A stretch of 64,000 nucleotides of DNA. Origin: Streptomyces sp. CMB-StM0423 (lineage in GTDB: Bacteria > Actinomycetota > Actinomycetes > Streptomycetales > Streptomycetaceae). The stretch covers positions 7,965,399-8,029,398 of the forward strand of contig NZ_CP025407.1 in assembly GCF_002847285.1 (NCBI RefSeq), read 5' to 3'. This document shows positions 55,682 through 64,000 of the stretch, piece by piece (the stretch's first letter is position 1; each line of letters begins with the position of its first letter). The position numbers were made by a program, and so were the translations under genes. Under the pieces are notes generated by a model. It saw nothing but the letters and a program-made list of their open reading frames with translations. It ran no database searches and had not been told where the DNA came from.

Positions 55682-57630
55682 GGCGCCCCCGCAGCACCGC
55701 ACGGCCGACCGCTCCCGCCGTACCGCAAACCCCGCCCCCGGCGGACGGCACGGCTACCGTCCCCACGCCGCGCCCGGCCGATCCTCAGCCCTCGGCTCCA
55801 CCCGAGCTGGACTACCACGGGCGCAAGCACCGCCGGGCCATGGACGACGCGAGCCTGGCGGACATGGCCCGCCGTATCCCGACCGCGCTGGCCCAGACGG
55901 CCCGGCTGGCATGGTCCGTCGACCGGCGCATGACGCTTACGATCCTCGTATGCCAGGTGCTGTCCGGCCTGGGCACCGCCGTCATGCTCACCGCAGTCGC
56001 CAAAGCGATGCCCCACCTCGCTACCGCCGACGCCCGCACCGGGCTGGAACGGGCCTGGCCGGCGCTGACGGTCGCCCTCGTCGCCATGGCGCTCGGCGCC
56101 AGCATGTGGATCCTCGCAGACTGGGCCACCCGCCGACTGAACCCGCAGATCGCCTCCGCCGTCGATCTCACCCTGGTCGACCTCCACATGAAGGCCGAAC
56201 TCTCCGCCTACGACACCGAAGGGTTCACCGACCGCAGCCGGGCCGCGGAGATCGGCGCCCTGCGCGCGATCGACCTCGCGGACGACGCCAAGACGCTGAC
56301 CAACGGCCTGGTCCAGCTCGTGTCCGCCGCGACCGTCCTGACTGCCCTCCACCCCCTGCTCCTGGGCGTACTGCTGCTGTCCGTCATCCCCAGAGGCATG
56401 GGCGGCGTGATCGCCGCGCGCATCGACTACCGCATTCACGACCGCACCATTTCCGCCCGGAATGTACGCGGCATGATGCGCTGGTGGCTGACCACCCCTG
56501 ATCTCGCCGACGAACTGCGCGCCAACACCATGCGCCCCTACCTGTACTCCTGGTACCGGGTGATGTGCGACAGGGTCGAAGGCCGCGAACTCCAAGGAGC
56601 CCGCCCGTACCTATTCGTGACGCTCCTCGCCGCCTCCCTGGCGGGCCTGTTCACGCTCGGCATGTGGGCGGCCCTGGCCGCACTCGCCCTCTCCGGAGCG
56701 ATGTCCACCGCCATCGCCGGCATCGCCATCGTCGCCTCGCAGACGGCCGGACGCGCCCTCAACTCGATCATCCGGTACGGGGCGGTGATGTTCCACCACG
56801 GCCTCTACCTGCACGACTACCACGAATTCACCGACGAAGTCCGCTCCATGACCACCACCCGCGGCACCACCCAGGCCAGCGCGCCGCAGCGCATCCACCT
56901 ACACGAGGCCGAGTTCACCTACCCCGACAAGGACACACCCGCGCTGCACCCGATCACCCTCACCCTCAACCGCGGCGAAGTCGTCGCCCTCGTCGGCGAG
57001 AACGGCGCCGGCAAGTCGACCCTGATCCGCCTGCTCACCGGACTGACCCTGCCGACCGGCGGAACGGTCCACTGGGACAACACCGACCTGACCACCGCCG
57101 ACGCGGAATCCGCCTGGCGGCACGTCGGCCTGGTCCCCCAGAAGAACGGGCACTGGCCGCTGGCCGCCCGCGAGAACATCACCCTCGGCCAGCCCCGCGA
57201 ACACACCGACGACCCCGTCTGGGACGCCGCCGAACGGGTCGGCATGACCCAGGCCCTCCAAAAACTCCCGGACCGGCTCGATACCCTGCTGGCCCGCTCG
57301 GTGTGGGGCGGGCACGAACTATCCGGTGGGCAGTGGCAGCGCCTGGCATGCGGACGGGCCCTTTACCGGGCGCCGGCGGTGCTCGTGCTGGACGAGCCCA
57401 CCAGCGAGATGGATGCTCGCGGCGAGCACCTCATCTTCCGGGAGCTGCGCGCGATGGCACCCGGCCGGATCACCGTGGTCGTCACGCACCGCCTGGCCGC
57501 GACCCGGATGGCCGACCGAGTCATCGTCCTCGACAAAGGACGCCTCCGCGAAGAGGGCACCTTCGACGACCTTGTCGCCACCGAAGGAAGCCTCCTGGGT
57601 GAACTGAACGCCCTCGCCCAAGACCGCTGA
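55678..57630 (+). CDS. ABC exporter, fused membrane and ATPase domains
   Basis: 650 residues. A Pro-rich cytosolic leader (1-60) precedes a six-helix ABC_membrane domain (about 75-390; LTILVCQVLSGLGTAVMLTA, WPALTVALVAMALGASMWIL). The nucleotide-binding domain (about 415-640) has Walker A GENGAGKST, Q-loop LVPQKNG, signature LSGGQWQR, Walker B VLVLDEPTSEMD and H-loop VVTHR, so it is active-looking. Such half-transporters dimerise to export peptides, lipids or drugs. There is no C39 peptidase domain. Coupled to two small upstream ORFs and ended by a strong terminator. Confidence 0.92.
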   Translation: MRRPRSTARPTAPAVPQTPPPADGTATVPTPRPADPQPSAPPELDYHGRKHRRAMDDASLADMARRIPTALAQTARLAWSVDRRMTLTILVCQVLSGLGTAVMLTAVAKAMPHLATADARTGLERAWPALTVALVAMALGASMWILADWATRRLNPQIASAVDLTLVDLHMKAELSAYDTEGFTDRSRAAEIGALRAIDLADDAKTLTNGLVQLVSAATVLTALHPLLLGVLLLSVIPRGMGGVIAARIDYRIHDRTISARNVRGMMRWWLTTPDLADELRANTMRPYLYSWYRVMCDRVEGRELQGARPYLFVTLLAASLAGLFTLGMWAALAALALSGAMSTAIAGIAIVASQTAGRALNSIIRYGAVMFHHGLYLHDYHEFTDEVRSMTTTRGTTQASAPQRIHLHEAEFTYPDKDTPALHPITLTLNRGEVVALVGENGAGKSTLIRLLTGLTLPTGGTVHWDNTDLTTADAESAWRHVGLVPQKNGHWPLAARENITLGQPREHTDDPVWDAAERVGMTQALQKLPDRLDTLLARSVWGGHELSGGQWQRLACGRALYRAPAVLVLDEPTSEMDARGEHLIFRELRAMAPGRITVVVTHRLAATRMADRVIVLDKGRLREEGTFDDLVATEGSLLGELNALAQDR

Positions 57631-57645
57631 CCCCTGCCCAGCAAC

Positions 57646-57675
57646 GGCGGGGCCGCGCAGCGACGCGGCCCCGCC
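57646..57675 (+). terminator. Terminator after the ABC exporter
   Basis: A perfect 12-bp stem (GGCGGGGCCGCG with CGCGGCCCCGCC) with a 6-nt loop, 16 nt after the stop at 57630. Confidence 0.75.
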
Positions 57676-57904
57676 CCATCCAGACTCCCTGACATCCTAA
57701 CGCTCGGAAGGGGGGTTGTTGGTGTGCTGGGTCGTTGGTGGCCTGGGGTGTTGTGGGTTTGTTGAGAGGCGGATTTGGCGGTTCGGCGGGGGTGGCCGGG
57801 GTGTGTGGGCTGGGGTTAGAAGCCGTTGTCATACCGATCATGGTGGGTGTGGGTTCGAGTGCGGCGTCTCGGGCGGGTGATTTCCGGTTTTCCGGGCATG
57901 GAGG

Positions 57905-57960
57905 CAGGGCCTCCTGCACAGCTCGTGGGTGTCGAAGTCCATGAGCAACAGGAGGCCCTG
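57905..57960 (+). promoter_or_regulatory. Ribosome-site-sequestering hairpin before the transposase start
   Basis: CAGGGCCTCCTG (57905-57916) pairs perfectly with CAGGAGGCCCTG (57949-57960), which contains the AGGAGG of the GTG start at 57961. Long transcripts entering from outside would fold and hide the ribosome site, while a transcript starting inside would not. Several IS elements are known to use this kind of protection; its use here is inferred. Confidence 0.6.
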
Positions 57961-58869
57961 GTGTCGCAGTCTTCCGCGTCGTTGCCTGCTGCGTCCAACT
58001 CGCCTGCTCGGCCGTGTGATTGCCTCGCGCACGTGTACGGCAACGCGGCCGATCGTGCCGGGAGTGTGCGACGCTATCCGTCGGACATGACCGACGCGGA
58101 GTGGGTGGTGGTCCGCAGCCTGCTGCCGGTGCCGGCGTGGATGAACGGCAAGGGCGGCCGGCCGGAGGGCTATTGCCACCGGCAGATGATCGACGCAGTC
58201 CGGTATCTCGTGGACAACGGGATCAAGTGGCGGGCGATGCCCGCGGACTTTCCCGACTGGGACCGCGTCTACGCGTTCTTCCGCCGCTGGCGTGACCATC
58301 GCCTGATCACCGAGTTCCACGACCGGCTGTGCAGCCGGGTTCGCGAAAGCCAGGGGCGGGAGAGGGAACCAACGGCCGCGATCGTCGACTCGCAGTCGGT
58401 CAAGGCAGCCGCATCCGTCCCGGCACGGTCACGGGGCTTCGACGGGGCCAAGAACATCAACGGCCGCAAGCGGCACCTGATCGTGGACTGCCTTGGTCTG
58501 CTGCTGATGGTGCTGGTCACCCCGGCCGACGTCACTGACCGGGACGCCGCCTGCGGCATGCTGCCCCGCCTGCTGGCCCGTCACCGCAAGATCCGGCTCG
58601 TGTGGGCCGACGGCGGCTACACAGGCCGCCTCGTTGACTGGGCCAGGAACAAACTCCGCCTCACCCTGGAGATCGTCAAACGCAGCGACAATACCCGTGG
58701 CTTCGTCGTACTGCCCCGACGCTGGTGCGTCGAGCGCACCCTGGCCTGGCTGATGCGCTCCCGCCGCCTGACCCGCGACTACGAGACCCGCCCCGCCACC
58801 AGCGAAGCCGTGGTGCACTGGTCGATGGCCATACTCATGGGACGCCGCCTCGCCCGCCGCCGCACCTGA
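57961..58869 (+). CDS. IS5-family DDE transposase
   Basis: 302 residues from a GTG at 57961 (AGGAGG 5 nt upstream). N-terminal DUF4096-like helix-turn-helix (YPSDMTDAEWVVVRSLLPVP, GGRPEGYCHRQMIDAVRYLV, GIKWRAMPADFPDWDRVYAF). DDE residues are in AAIVDSQSVKAA, LVWADGGYTG and RWCVERTLAWLMRSRRLTRD. A single uninterrupted frame, so the element may be active. The C-terminus ends VHWSMAILMGRRLARRRT as in related Streptomyces elements. Confidence 0.92.
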   Translation: MSQSSASLPAASNSPARPCDCLAHVYGNAADRAGSVRRYPSDMTDAEWVVVRSLLPVPAWMNGKGGRPEGYCHRQMIDAVRYLVDNGIKWRAMPADFPDWDRVYAFFRRWRDHRLITEFHDRLCSRVRESQGREREPTAAIVDSQSVKAAASVPARSRGFDGAKNINGRKRHLIVDCLGLLLMVLVTPADVTDRDAACGMLPRLLARHRKIRLVWADGGYTGRLVDWARNKLRLTLEIVKRSDNTRGFVVLPRRWCVERTLAWLMRSRRLTRDYETRPATSEAVVHWSMAILMGRRLARRRT

Positions 58870-58873
58870 TCAC

Positions 58874-59365
58874 TCACTGCGCCGGACATCGCAGGATGAA
58901 CAGACCCGGCCGGTCCTCCGCCAGCCAGCCCCGCGCGACCAGCCGCTTCGCCTTCACCCGCACACCCTCGACCTTCGCCGGCACCAACTCCAGACCCAAT
59001 CGGGCAGCCAGGCCCCTCGCCCGCAGTCCCTGGCCGCCACTGTCGGCCTCCAGCACCGCCAGCAACCTGCGGTACTCAGGAGCAAGCACCTGGGCCGTGA
59101 CACCCTCGCGCCACACGGGGACCACCGAACCGGCCGCGGGCTCCCTCACCTCGACCGGAACCGGCGCCGGCCCGACCGGCTCTGGCAGCACAGCACCCGC
59201 AGCCAGGACCTCGGCCAGCTCCGCAAGCGCGACGACCCGCCGGCCCAGCACGGCTTCCGCCTCTACCAGCTCAACCCGAACCCGGTCCGCCTCGGCACGC
59301 AGTTCCTCCACCCGCACCCGGGCAGCCGACTCCCGAGCCTCCAACATCCCCATCACCGACGGCAC
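58874..59365 (-). CDS. Coiled-coil/winged-helix hypothetical protein associated with the transposon
   Basis: 163 residues from a GTG at 59365 with GGGGAGG 7 nt upstream; an ATG two codons earlier is too close to that site. Residues 5-60 are a heptad-rich coiled coil (LEARESAARVRVEELRAEAD, RVRVELVEAEAVLGRRVVAL). A Pro/Val-rich linker follows. The last 65 residues resemble a winged helix (QGLRARGLAARLGLELVPAK, VKAKRLVARGWLAEDRPGLF). I have seen such proteins beside actinobacterial transposases but know no function. It lies 226 nt after TniB on the same strand and 5 nt from the IS transposase stop. Confidence 0.65.
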   Translation of the reverse strand: MPSVMGMLEARESAARVRVEELRAEADRVRVELVEAEAVLGRRVVALAELAEVLAAGAVLPEPVGPAPVPVEVREPAAGSVVPVWREGVTAQVLAPEYRRLLAVLEADSGGQGLRARGLAARLGLELVPAKVEGVRVKAKRLVARGWLAEDRPGLFILRCPAQ

Positions 59366-59591
59366 CCGCATACCTCCCCGACGACACAACACGACGTGTC
59401 GTCCCTGCCGCAGAACCACCGACATCATGCCTGAACAGCGAAAACACAGCGATCACATTCGGAAAGACAACGGCTTCTTATGTGTTCTGTGTTGAGTGGG
59501 GCTGGGTCTGTTGTAGTTGGTTCTAGCGTGTAAAAGCCCCGATTGGTGTTTGTGCTGGTCAGGGCTGTTCTGCCTGCTCAGTGGGCGTGGG

Positions 59592-60635
59592 CTATCGGCT
59601 TCGGCGGGGGCGGTGGTGGGTTTCGGCGAGGTGGTCGAGGCGGATGGTGTCGAGGGTGGTTTTGGTGATGCGTTCGGTGCCGTCGTGGATGGCGGTGATC
59701 GCGGCTTGGCGGATGAGGCGGGTGAGGGATCCGATGCGGCCGGCGGTGCGCTGGTGGAGGTAGGGGGTGTGGCGGGGGAGGGTGCCGGGTTTGTGCTGCT
59801 GGAGGTCGAGATGGTTTTCGATGTCGGTGATGACGTCGCGGAACGGGTGGCGGGTGCCGTGGCGGGCGGGTAGGGGGCCGCAGTCGACGAGGGTGGCGCG
59901 TCCGGCGAGTTGGGCGCCCCGCGTCCCGGTGAACAGGGGTGTGTCGGTGACGTTGATGCCGGCGTAGACGAACGTGGCGGGAAGGCGTTCGCTGAGGTCC
60001 TTGATGAGGTCGGCGGTTTGGGCGCCGGTGGTGGTGCGGGGGTTGAGGCGGTGGATCTCGTCGATGAGGACGAGTTGGACGCCGGCCTGGGTGTAGGTGT
60101 GGCAGACGGCTTCGGTGATCTGGGTCTGGGTCATGCGCGCGGTTGTGGGGATACCGAGGTAGCGGGCGAACTCGGTGATGAGGGTCTTCGCGGTCGCGCC
60201 GGGCGGGACCAGAACATACGCGACCGGTACCGCGGCATGCGCTGATCCCGGTGGCGGCGGGTTCTTGCGGGTGTGGGCGAGGTGGCAGATACGCCCGACG
60301 TTCAGGAGGGCGGTGGTTTTTCCTGCTGCGGCGCGTCCGGTGACGATGAGGGAGGGCCGGGCGGTGGTCTGCTGGTGGCGTCCGAGGATCATTAGGGTGC
60401 GGACCTGAGTGGCCAGGGCGTGGATGGCGGGGGTGCGGATGGTGACGAAGCTGGAGTGGTAGGCCAGGCGTTCCTCCGCACTACGGGGCGGGTCGCCGGG
60501 CCGGGGCGGGACGACGGGGTCGGTGGTCGCGAAGCGGTGCCAGCCCTGCCAGGTGGTCAGCGGCCAGGACGGCTCGGCTCCGCCGACGCCGCCGGCTGGT
60601 GTGCTGCTCGCGCTTGTCTGGCTGGGGTTCACCAT
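59592..60635 (-). CDS. tniB-like: TniB/TnsC-like AAA+ transposition ATPase
   Basis: 347 residues; ATG at 60635, overlapping the stop of the transposase's last frame by 7 nt. TniB-type AAA domain: PSLIVTGRAAAGKTTALLNV (Walker A), VQLVLIDEIHRLNP (Walker B), PATFVYAGINVTDTPLFTGT and a C-terminal helical lid (AGRIGSLTRLIRQAAITAIH). It would form the ATP-dependent filament that recruits the transposase to target DNA. Uninterrupted, unlike its partners. Confidence 0.9.
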   Translation of the reverse strand: MVNPSQTSASSTPAGGVGGAEPSWPLTTWQGWHRFATTDPVVPPRPGDPPRSAEERLAYHSSFVTIRTPAIHALATQVRTLMILGRHQQTTARPSLIVTGRAAAGKTTALLNVGRICHLAHTRKNPPPPGSAHAAVPVAYVLVPPGATAKTLITEFARYLGIPTTARMTQTQITEAVCHTYTQAGVQLVLIDEIHRLNPRTTTGAQTADLIKDLSERLPATFVYAGINVTDTPLFTGTRGAQLAGRATLVDCGPLPARHGTRHPFRDVITDIENHLDLQQHKPGTLPRHTPYLHQRTAGRIGSLTRLIRQAAITAIHDGTERITKTTLDTIRLDHLAETHHRPRRSR

Positions 60636-62739
60636 GTGGCGGCTTCCTCGTGCGCGTTGTAGAGCCCGAATCCGGTGGCCGGGGCGGGGCTGACGTCGTC
60701 GTCGGGCAGGTCGTCGATGCTGTCGTCGTTGCCTTCGTCGCCTTGCTGCGCCGGGCTGCCAGCGGGTGCTTCGGTGCCGTGGTCCCCATCGCGGGCTTCG
60801 GGGAGCGGGAGGCGAGCGGTGCGGGCCATGAGTGCCTGCTCCGCTGTGGTGGCGTGGCCGCTGTGGACGCGGCGCATGAGCTGGTCGAGGGCATCGGCGA
60901 GGCCGGCTTCGTACTGCTCGGCATCACCGTGGTTGCCGTCAACGGCCTGGGCGCGGATGTGCTGCCAGGTGCGTTCGTCGAAGGGCCGGTGGACGTGGTC
61001 GCGGTGGATCCACGGAATCTCGGTGAGTTCACCGTCGGGAAGCCGGACCCAGACCTGGCGCACGTCGTGCGGGTTGTAGTGGATCTCCCATTTCCCGCCG
61101 CGGCCGGCGACGGGGGAGGCCTGGCCGCGGTGCGGGGCGAGGAGATCCGCGTCGTAGGTGCGGTGGTGGATGGTGATGCCGGCGGGGGTGATGGCCTGCC
61201 AGCGCACGGGCAGCAGTTCGAGGTAGTCGCGCCCGGTCAACGGGACGGGTACGTATCCGGCGACGGCGACGAGCGCGGCCCACATCTCGTTCGGCGTGAG
61301 TGCCTTCCTGGGCATCATCGGGTGGCGCAGCCCTTCGTGGGCCGGTGGTGGTAGTGCACCAGCCACTCATCGAGGAGGTCCTGGAGCTGGGCGACGCTGT
61401 AGCAGGCGTCTTTCTCGGTGTCGGGGCCGCGGCGGGTGACGTCGGATCCGGTGTAGCCGGGCAGGTGCTGGCAGAACAGGGCGTTGATGGAGCCGAAGGT
61501 GCGCTCGACGATGCCCTTCGCGGTGGGGGCGCGGGGCGGGGCGGGCTGGACGCTGATGCCGAGGCTCTCGCAGGCGGCGGTGAACGCCCGGGAGACGAAG
61601 ATTTTGCCCCGGTCGACGACGATCATCTCGGGCAACACGACCGGCCGGGCCGCCGCACCGGCCAGACGCTCGTCCACAGTGGCCAGACGCTCGTGGGGAA
61701 GTGTGCGGGCGTGGTCCATGCGCAGGATGTCCGGCCAGGTCGGGCGGGCGGGGTGGGGGACGGCCATCTCCGCGAGCAGCAGGGCCGCATCCACGGCTTT
61801 GGTCGCGCTGGGGCACAGCACGGCGGCGAGGATGGCGCGGGTGGCGACGTCGACGGCGATAGTCAGCTCGGGCCGGGCCAGGCGCCCGTCGTCGAAGAGG
61901 GCCAGGACATCCAGGCGGGTGGTGTCGATCTGGACCTGCTCGCCCGGCCGCAGCGCCATGGCGGGGGTGAAAGCCCGCCCCTCGACACTCGCGGGCACCT
62001 GCCGCACCGGACCACTGGGCAGTTCACCGGGGCGGGCGAGGGAGGTGACGAGCCGGTACAGCGTGGCCTGGGACGGCACGGGCACCGCACCGGGGCCGTG
62101 CCGGTCCTTGAGGATCTGGTTGATCAGAGGGAACAGGCCGTTGATGGTGCCCGTGGAACGCCCGCGCCGGCGGCGCAGCGCCTCACGGACGGCGTCGACG
62201 ACCCGTTCGTCGGAACGTCCGGTGGGGCTGGAGGCGCGGGTGGTCCGGTGGTCCAAGAGCCCCCACAGTCCCTGCTTGCGGTAGGCCAGGCGCATGCGCT
62301 GCACCGTCGTACGCGACACCCGCCCGAACCCCAGGACGGTCAGCTCCTCGGCCTTGGCCTGCTCCCGCTCGGCCAGCGTGTGCTGCTCGGGGTCGTACTG
62401 CGGCCGCACCACTCCACCGCTGCCGGGCCCGTCGGCAAGGCCGCATTCGACTTCCCGTACATGCCGCTGCCAGGCCAGGGCCTTCTCGCGCGCCGCGGCG
62501 GGCGCGGTCTCGAACAGCCCCCACTGCGGGGCCGCCTGCGGCACGTCGGCCCCGATGATGCTGAAGCCGGGATCGGCGAACAGGTACCCGGCGAGCACCG
62601 CCTCACCGCCGCCGTCCGGGCCGACGAGGTGAACGGTCTGCCCGGACAGGGCGGCCACCTGCCACTTCACACCGCGGAACCGGACCTGCGCCCGACCTTC
62701 ACCGCCGGCCGCGCGTTGCGCCGCGCGCTCACCCGGCAC
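60629..62739 (-). pseudogene. tniA-like: TniA/TnsB-type (Mu) transposase, split by one frameshift
   Basis: The first frame (GTG 62739 to 61315, 474 residues) has an HTH region, then a DDE core: QVQIDTTRLDVLALFDD, MIVVDRGKIFVSRAF and GIVERTFGSINALFCQ, so all three acidic residues are intact. It ends prematurely at LVHYHHRPTKGCATR. The natural continuation HEGLRHPMMPRKALTPNEMW, then the Mu-C beta barrel (VPLTGRDYLELLPVRWQAIT, IHHRTYDADLL) and an acidic tail are in the next frame, ending at 60629. One missing C near 61343 explains the break. The C-terminal part, which contacts TniB, would be lost. Confidence 0.82.
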
Positions 62740-63539
62740 CTCCCGTCTCGTCCGGACCGTTCCAGTCCCTGGGCCGACGAGGGCGCACTCGTGCAGCGGC
62801 GCCTCCAGGTTGGTCGTGAGCTCTCCGTGCCACAGGGCGTGGAAGACGGCGGGAAGAACCTCGATCGGGTCACCGACAGCTTCGGCTCCCTCGATCAGCG
62901 GCCGCGGCCGCGCGAACGCCTCCAGAAACCGCGGGCGTCAGGCCCAGGCGCCCGGCGTTGCGGGGATGGCGGTAGCCGGCCAGCCACTTCAGATTGGCGG
63001 CCGGTACATCGTCGAGCGGCGCAAGGCGCCGGTAGGTCCAGCCGATCTCCTCACACGCCTCGCCCATCGCTTCGGCAGCCTTCAAAGCACGGTCGCCGCC
63101 GGCTTCCGGGTGGCTGGGGCAGTCGGCCAGCAGAACCTGTGCCGTCGAGGTACCGGGCGAACAGCTGCGGCACCCAGGAGCGCACCCGTCCCCGTTCGTC
63201 GCGCCAGATCACTCGTACCGGCCGCCCCGCGAGCCCGGTCACGTGCGGGTCGCGGTCCAGGACCATCAGCTGGGTGCGCATCGCGTTCGATCCCGCGGCC
63301 ACGTGCCGGCCGGTGGTTGCTGACCACCACACGCCCGGTCCCCAGCGCCGTCCCGGGATCACCGGGAAGGCCGACACCGGCGGCAACTCCTCGAACGCCA
63401 CGGTCATGGCGGCATCCGCCCACCGCTGCTGGACCGACTGTCCCACCGGGTCGAGGAAAACCGCCTCGAACCCGCTCCCTCGACCTACGGCCGCTCGCCC
63501 TGCCCAGCCCCCGGACCGGGCCGCTCCTGTGCTGCTCAC
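62740..63539 (-). pseudogene. TnsA-like transposon endonuclease gene, frameshifted twice
   Basis: Frame one gives FEELPPVSAFPVIPGRRWGP, GVWWSATTGRHVAAGSNAMR, then LDRDPHVTGLAGRPVRVIW and WVPQLFARYLDGT. This is the TnsA N-terminal endonuclease-like domain of actinobacterial Tn7-like elements (WWSATTGRHVG, DFDP, QPF). A frame change then gives QVLLADCPSHPEAGGDRALK, WTYRRLAPLDDVPAANLKWL and AGYRHPRNAGR. A second change gives FLEAFARPRPLIEGAEAVGD and HALWHGELTTNLEAPLHECA. That last frame runs without a stop into the transposase start. ESWLERD-type catalytic acids read GSNAMRT here, so the active site is also eroded. Confidence 0.72.
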
Positions 63540-63647
63540 CAGCGTCAGTCAAGCTGCTCCCGTAGGCAGCCACCGCTGTTTTCAGTATTTCTGCCACAAG
63601 CGAGTGCTCTATCAGCTAACCGCCGATGCACTCGCCCCTGGTCGTTC

Positions 63648-64000
63648 TCAGGCGCCGTCTTCCTGCCCGCCCGCCGTCAGCATCGTCCTGAGCACCTCGA
63701 CGGGAATGTCCGCCCACCGGGCCACCTCCTCCAGCGGCACTCCGCCGTTCACCGCTGCCACCGCGGTCCGCTTCAGGCCGCCTCGATCAGACCGGCACTG
63801 TGACCGAGGCTGCGCAGCAGTTGCCGGGCAACCTCGGCGGTAGGCCCAGTCTGCACGCCGCGCAGTTGGAGCAGCTGTTCCTCGGCACTGTCGATGAGGC
63901 TGCCGATCCGTGCCCGCTGCTCGGGCGGTATCACCGCCCTCCACATCGTCCCGAGCCGGCGCCGTTTCTCCTTGCCGAGCACCCGCAACTGCCCAGCCAT
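63648..64000 (-). pseudogene. Unknown transposon-associated gene, frameshifted, at window edge
   Basis: An ATG at the last three bases starts GQLRVLGKEKRRRLGTMWRA, IPPEQRARIGSLIDSAEEQL and VARQLLRSLGHSAGLIEA. After one frame change it continues LKRTAVAAVNGGVPLEEVAR then WADIPVEVLRTMLTAGG, stopping at 63648. The last part looks like a small HTH. The true start may lie outside the window. No family assigned. Confidence 0.5.

Larger units (their letters stand above)
57840..58873 (+). mobile_element. IS5-family insertion sequence, about 1 kb, ends approximate
   Basis: Contains one intact transposase gene and its regulatory hairpin. I could not define terminal inverted repeats or the target duplication, so the limits are set from the gap after the exporter terminator and the start of the convergent gene at 58874. 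It sits next to the damaged Tn7-like element. Confidence 0.6.
58874..64000 (-). mobile_element. Decaying Tn7-like/TniAB transposon, left part of window edge
   Basis: In reading order on the reverse strand: a broken 118-residue unknown gene, a frameshifted TnsA-like endonuclease, a frameshifted Mu/TniA-type DDE transposase, an intact TniB-type AAA ATPase and a coiled-coil gene. This is the order of heteromeric Tn7/Tn5053-like elements of actinobacteria. No TniQ/TnsD target selector is visible. The element continues past the window edge and its terminal repeats were not found. Confidence 0.7.

Noticed and set aside
61335..61350. Programmed -1 frameshifting in the TniA-like gene
   Set aside because: GGCCCACG does not form a standard X-XXY-YYZ slippery heptamer and no clear downstream stimulatory structure was seen; a simple mutation is likelier.
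63585..63625. A tRNA D-arm-like stretch on the reverse strand (TTAGCTGATAGAGCACTCG)
   Set aside because: No acceptor, anticodon or T arm could be built around it in normal or permuted order; possibly part of a transposon end or coincidence.
1..64000. CRISPR arrays, rRNA genes, normal-order tRNA genes and replication origins
   Set aside because: Scanned by eye for regularly spaced repeats, rRNA signatures, complete ordinary cloverleaves and DnaA-box clusters; none found.

Overview
The window is high-GC actinobacterial DNA, almost certainly from a Streptomyces or close relative. Signs are strong third-position G/C, AGGAGG-type ribosome binding sites, frequent GTG/TTG starts, ATGA/GTGA gene overlaps, Tat-exported glycosidases, and sugar ABC systems without their own ATPase. 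The mix of sugar-scavenging clusters, decaying gene fragments, IS remnants and a damaged Tn7-like transposon fits an accessory region such as a linear-chromosome arm. That placement is inference.

Layout. 1-1015: the end of a cell-wall hydrolase, an IS5 stub and a broken response regulator. 1039-13780: a glycan-degradation regulon with two GH20 beta-N-acetylhexosaminidases, a GH109-type alpha-N-acetylgalactosaminidase, a NEW3-domain secreted protein, a binding protein with two CUT1 permeases, and a divergent DeoR regulator. 13844-25176: a VOC protein, a LacI regulator, a ribose-type ABC importer, two GH99-like enzymes (one cytosolic, one exported), an apiosidase-like protein and a BNR_4 propeller, with two matching LacI-type operators. 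25433-33094: a PhzF enzyme, a second CUT1 importer, a LacI regulator with two operators, and a debranching-enzyme-like (alpha/alpha)6 glycosidase. Two of the three importers lack an ATPase and probably use a shared MsiK-type subunit encoded elsewhere.

33213-41621: a PaoABC-type molybdenum aldehyde oxidoreductase, divergent from a four-gene operon of an MfnB-like furan synthase, aldehyde dehydrogenase, aryl-alcohol-type dehydrogenase and carboxyl-methyltransferase-like enzyme. Together these suggest an undescribed small furan metabolite pathway. 41770-51642: an EF-hand protein, gene debris (SUKH and alpha/beta-hydrolase fragments), a dienelactone-hydrolase-like protein, a TipA-like MerR plus GT1 pair, a DUF4331 protein, a TetR/SDR pair with two operators, an IS701 stub and a solitary MazF/PemK-like toxin.

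51783-52902 holds the most striking signal. A 243-residue protein of unknown function is followed by two tRNA cloverleaves written in circularly permuted order (3' half first, then 5' half). In both, the acceptor stem (7/7 pairs) and anticodon stem (5/5 pairs) re-form across the permutation, the T- and D-loops are canonical, and the outer ends pair into long helices. A terminator hairpin follows. They are either permuted tRNA genes or Y-RNA-like tRNA mimics.

53313-64000: two frameshifted NUDIX genes; a coupled set of two small ORFs and an ABC exporter; an IS5-family element whose ribosome binding site is buried in a hairpin; and a decaying TnsA/TniA/TniB transposon with several frameshifts and no TniQ in view.
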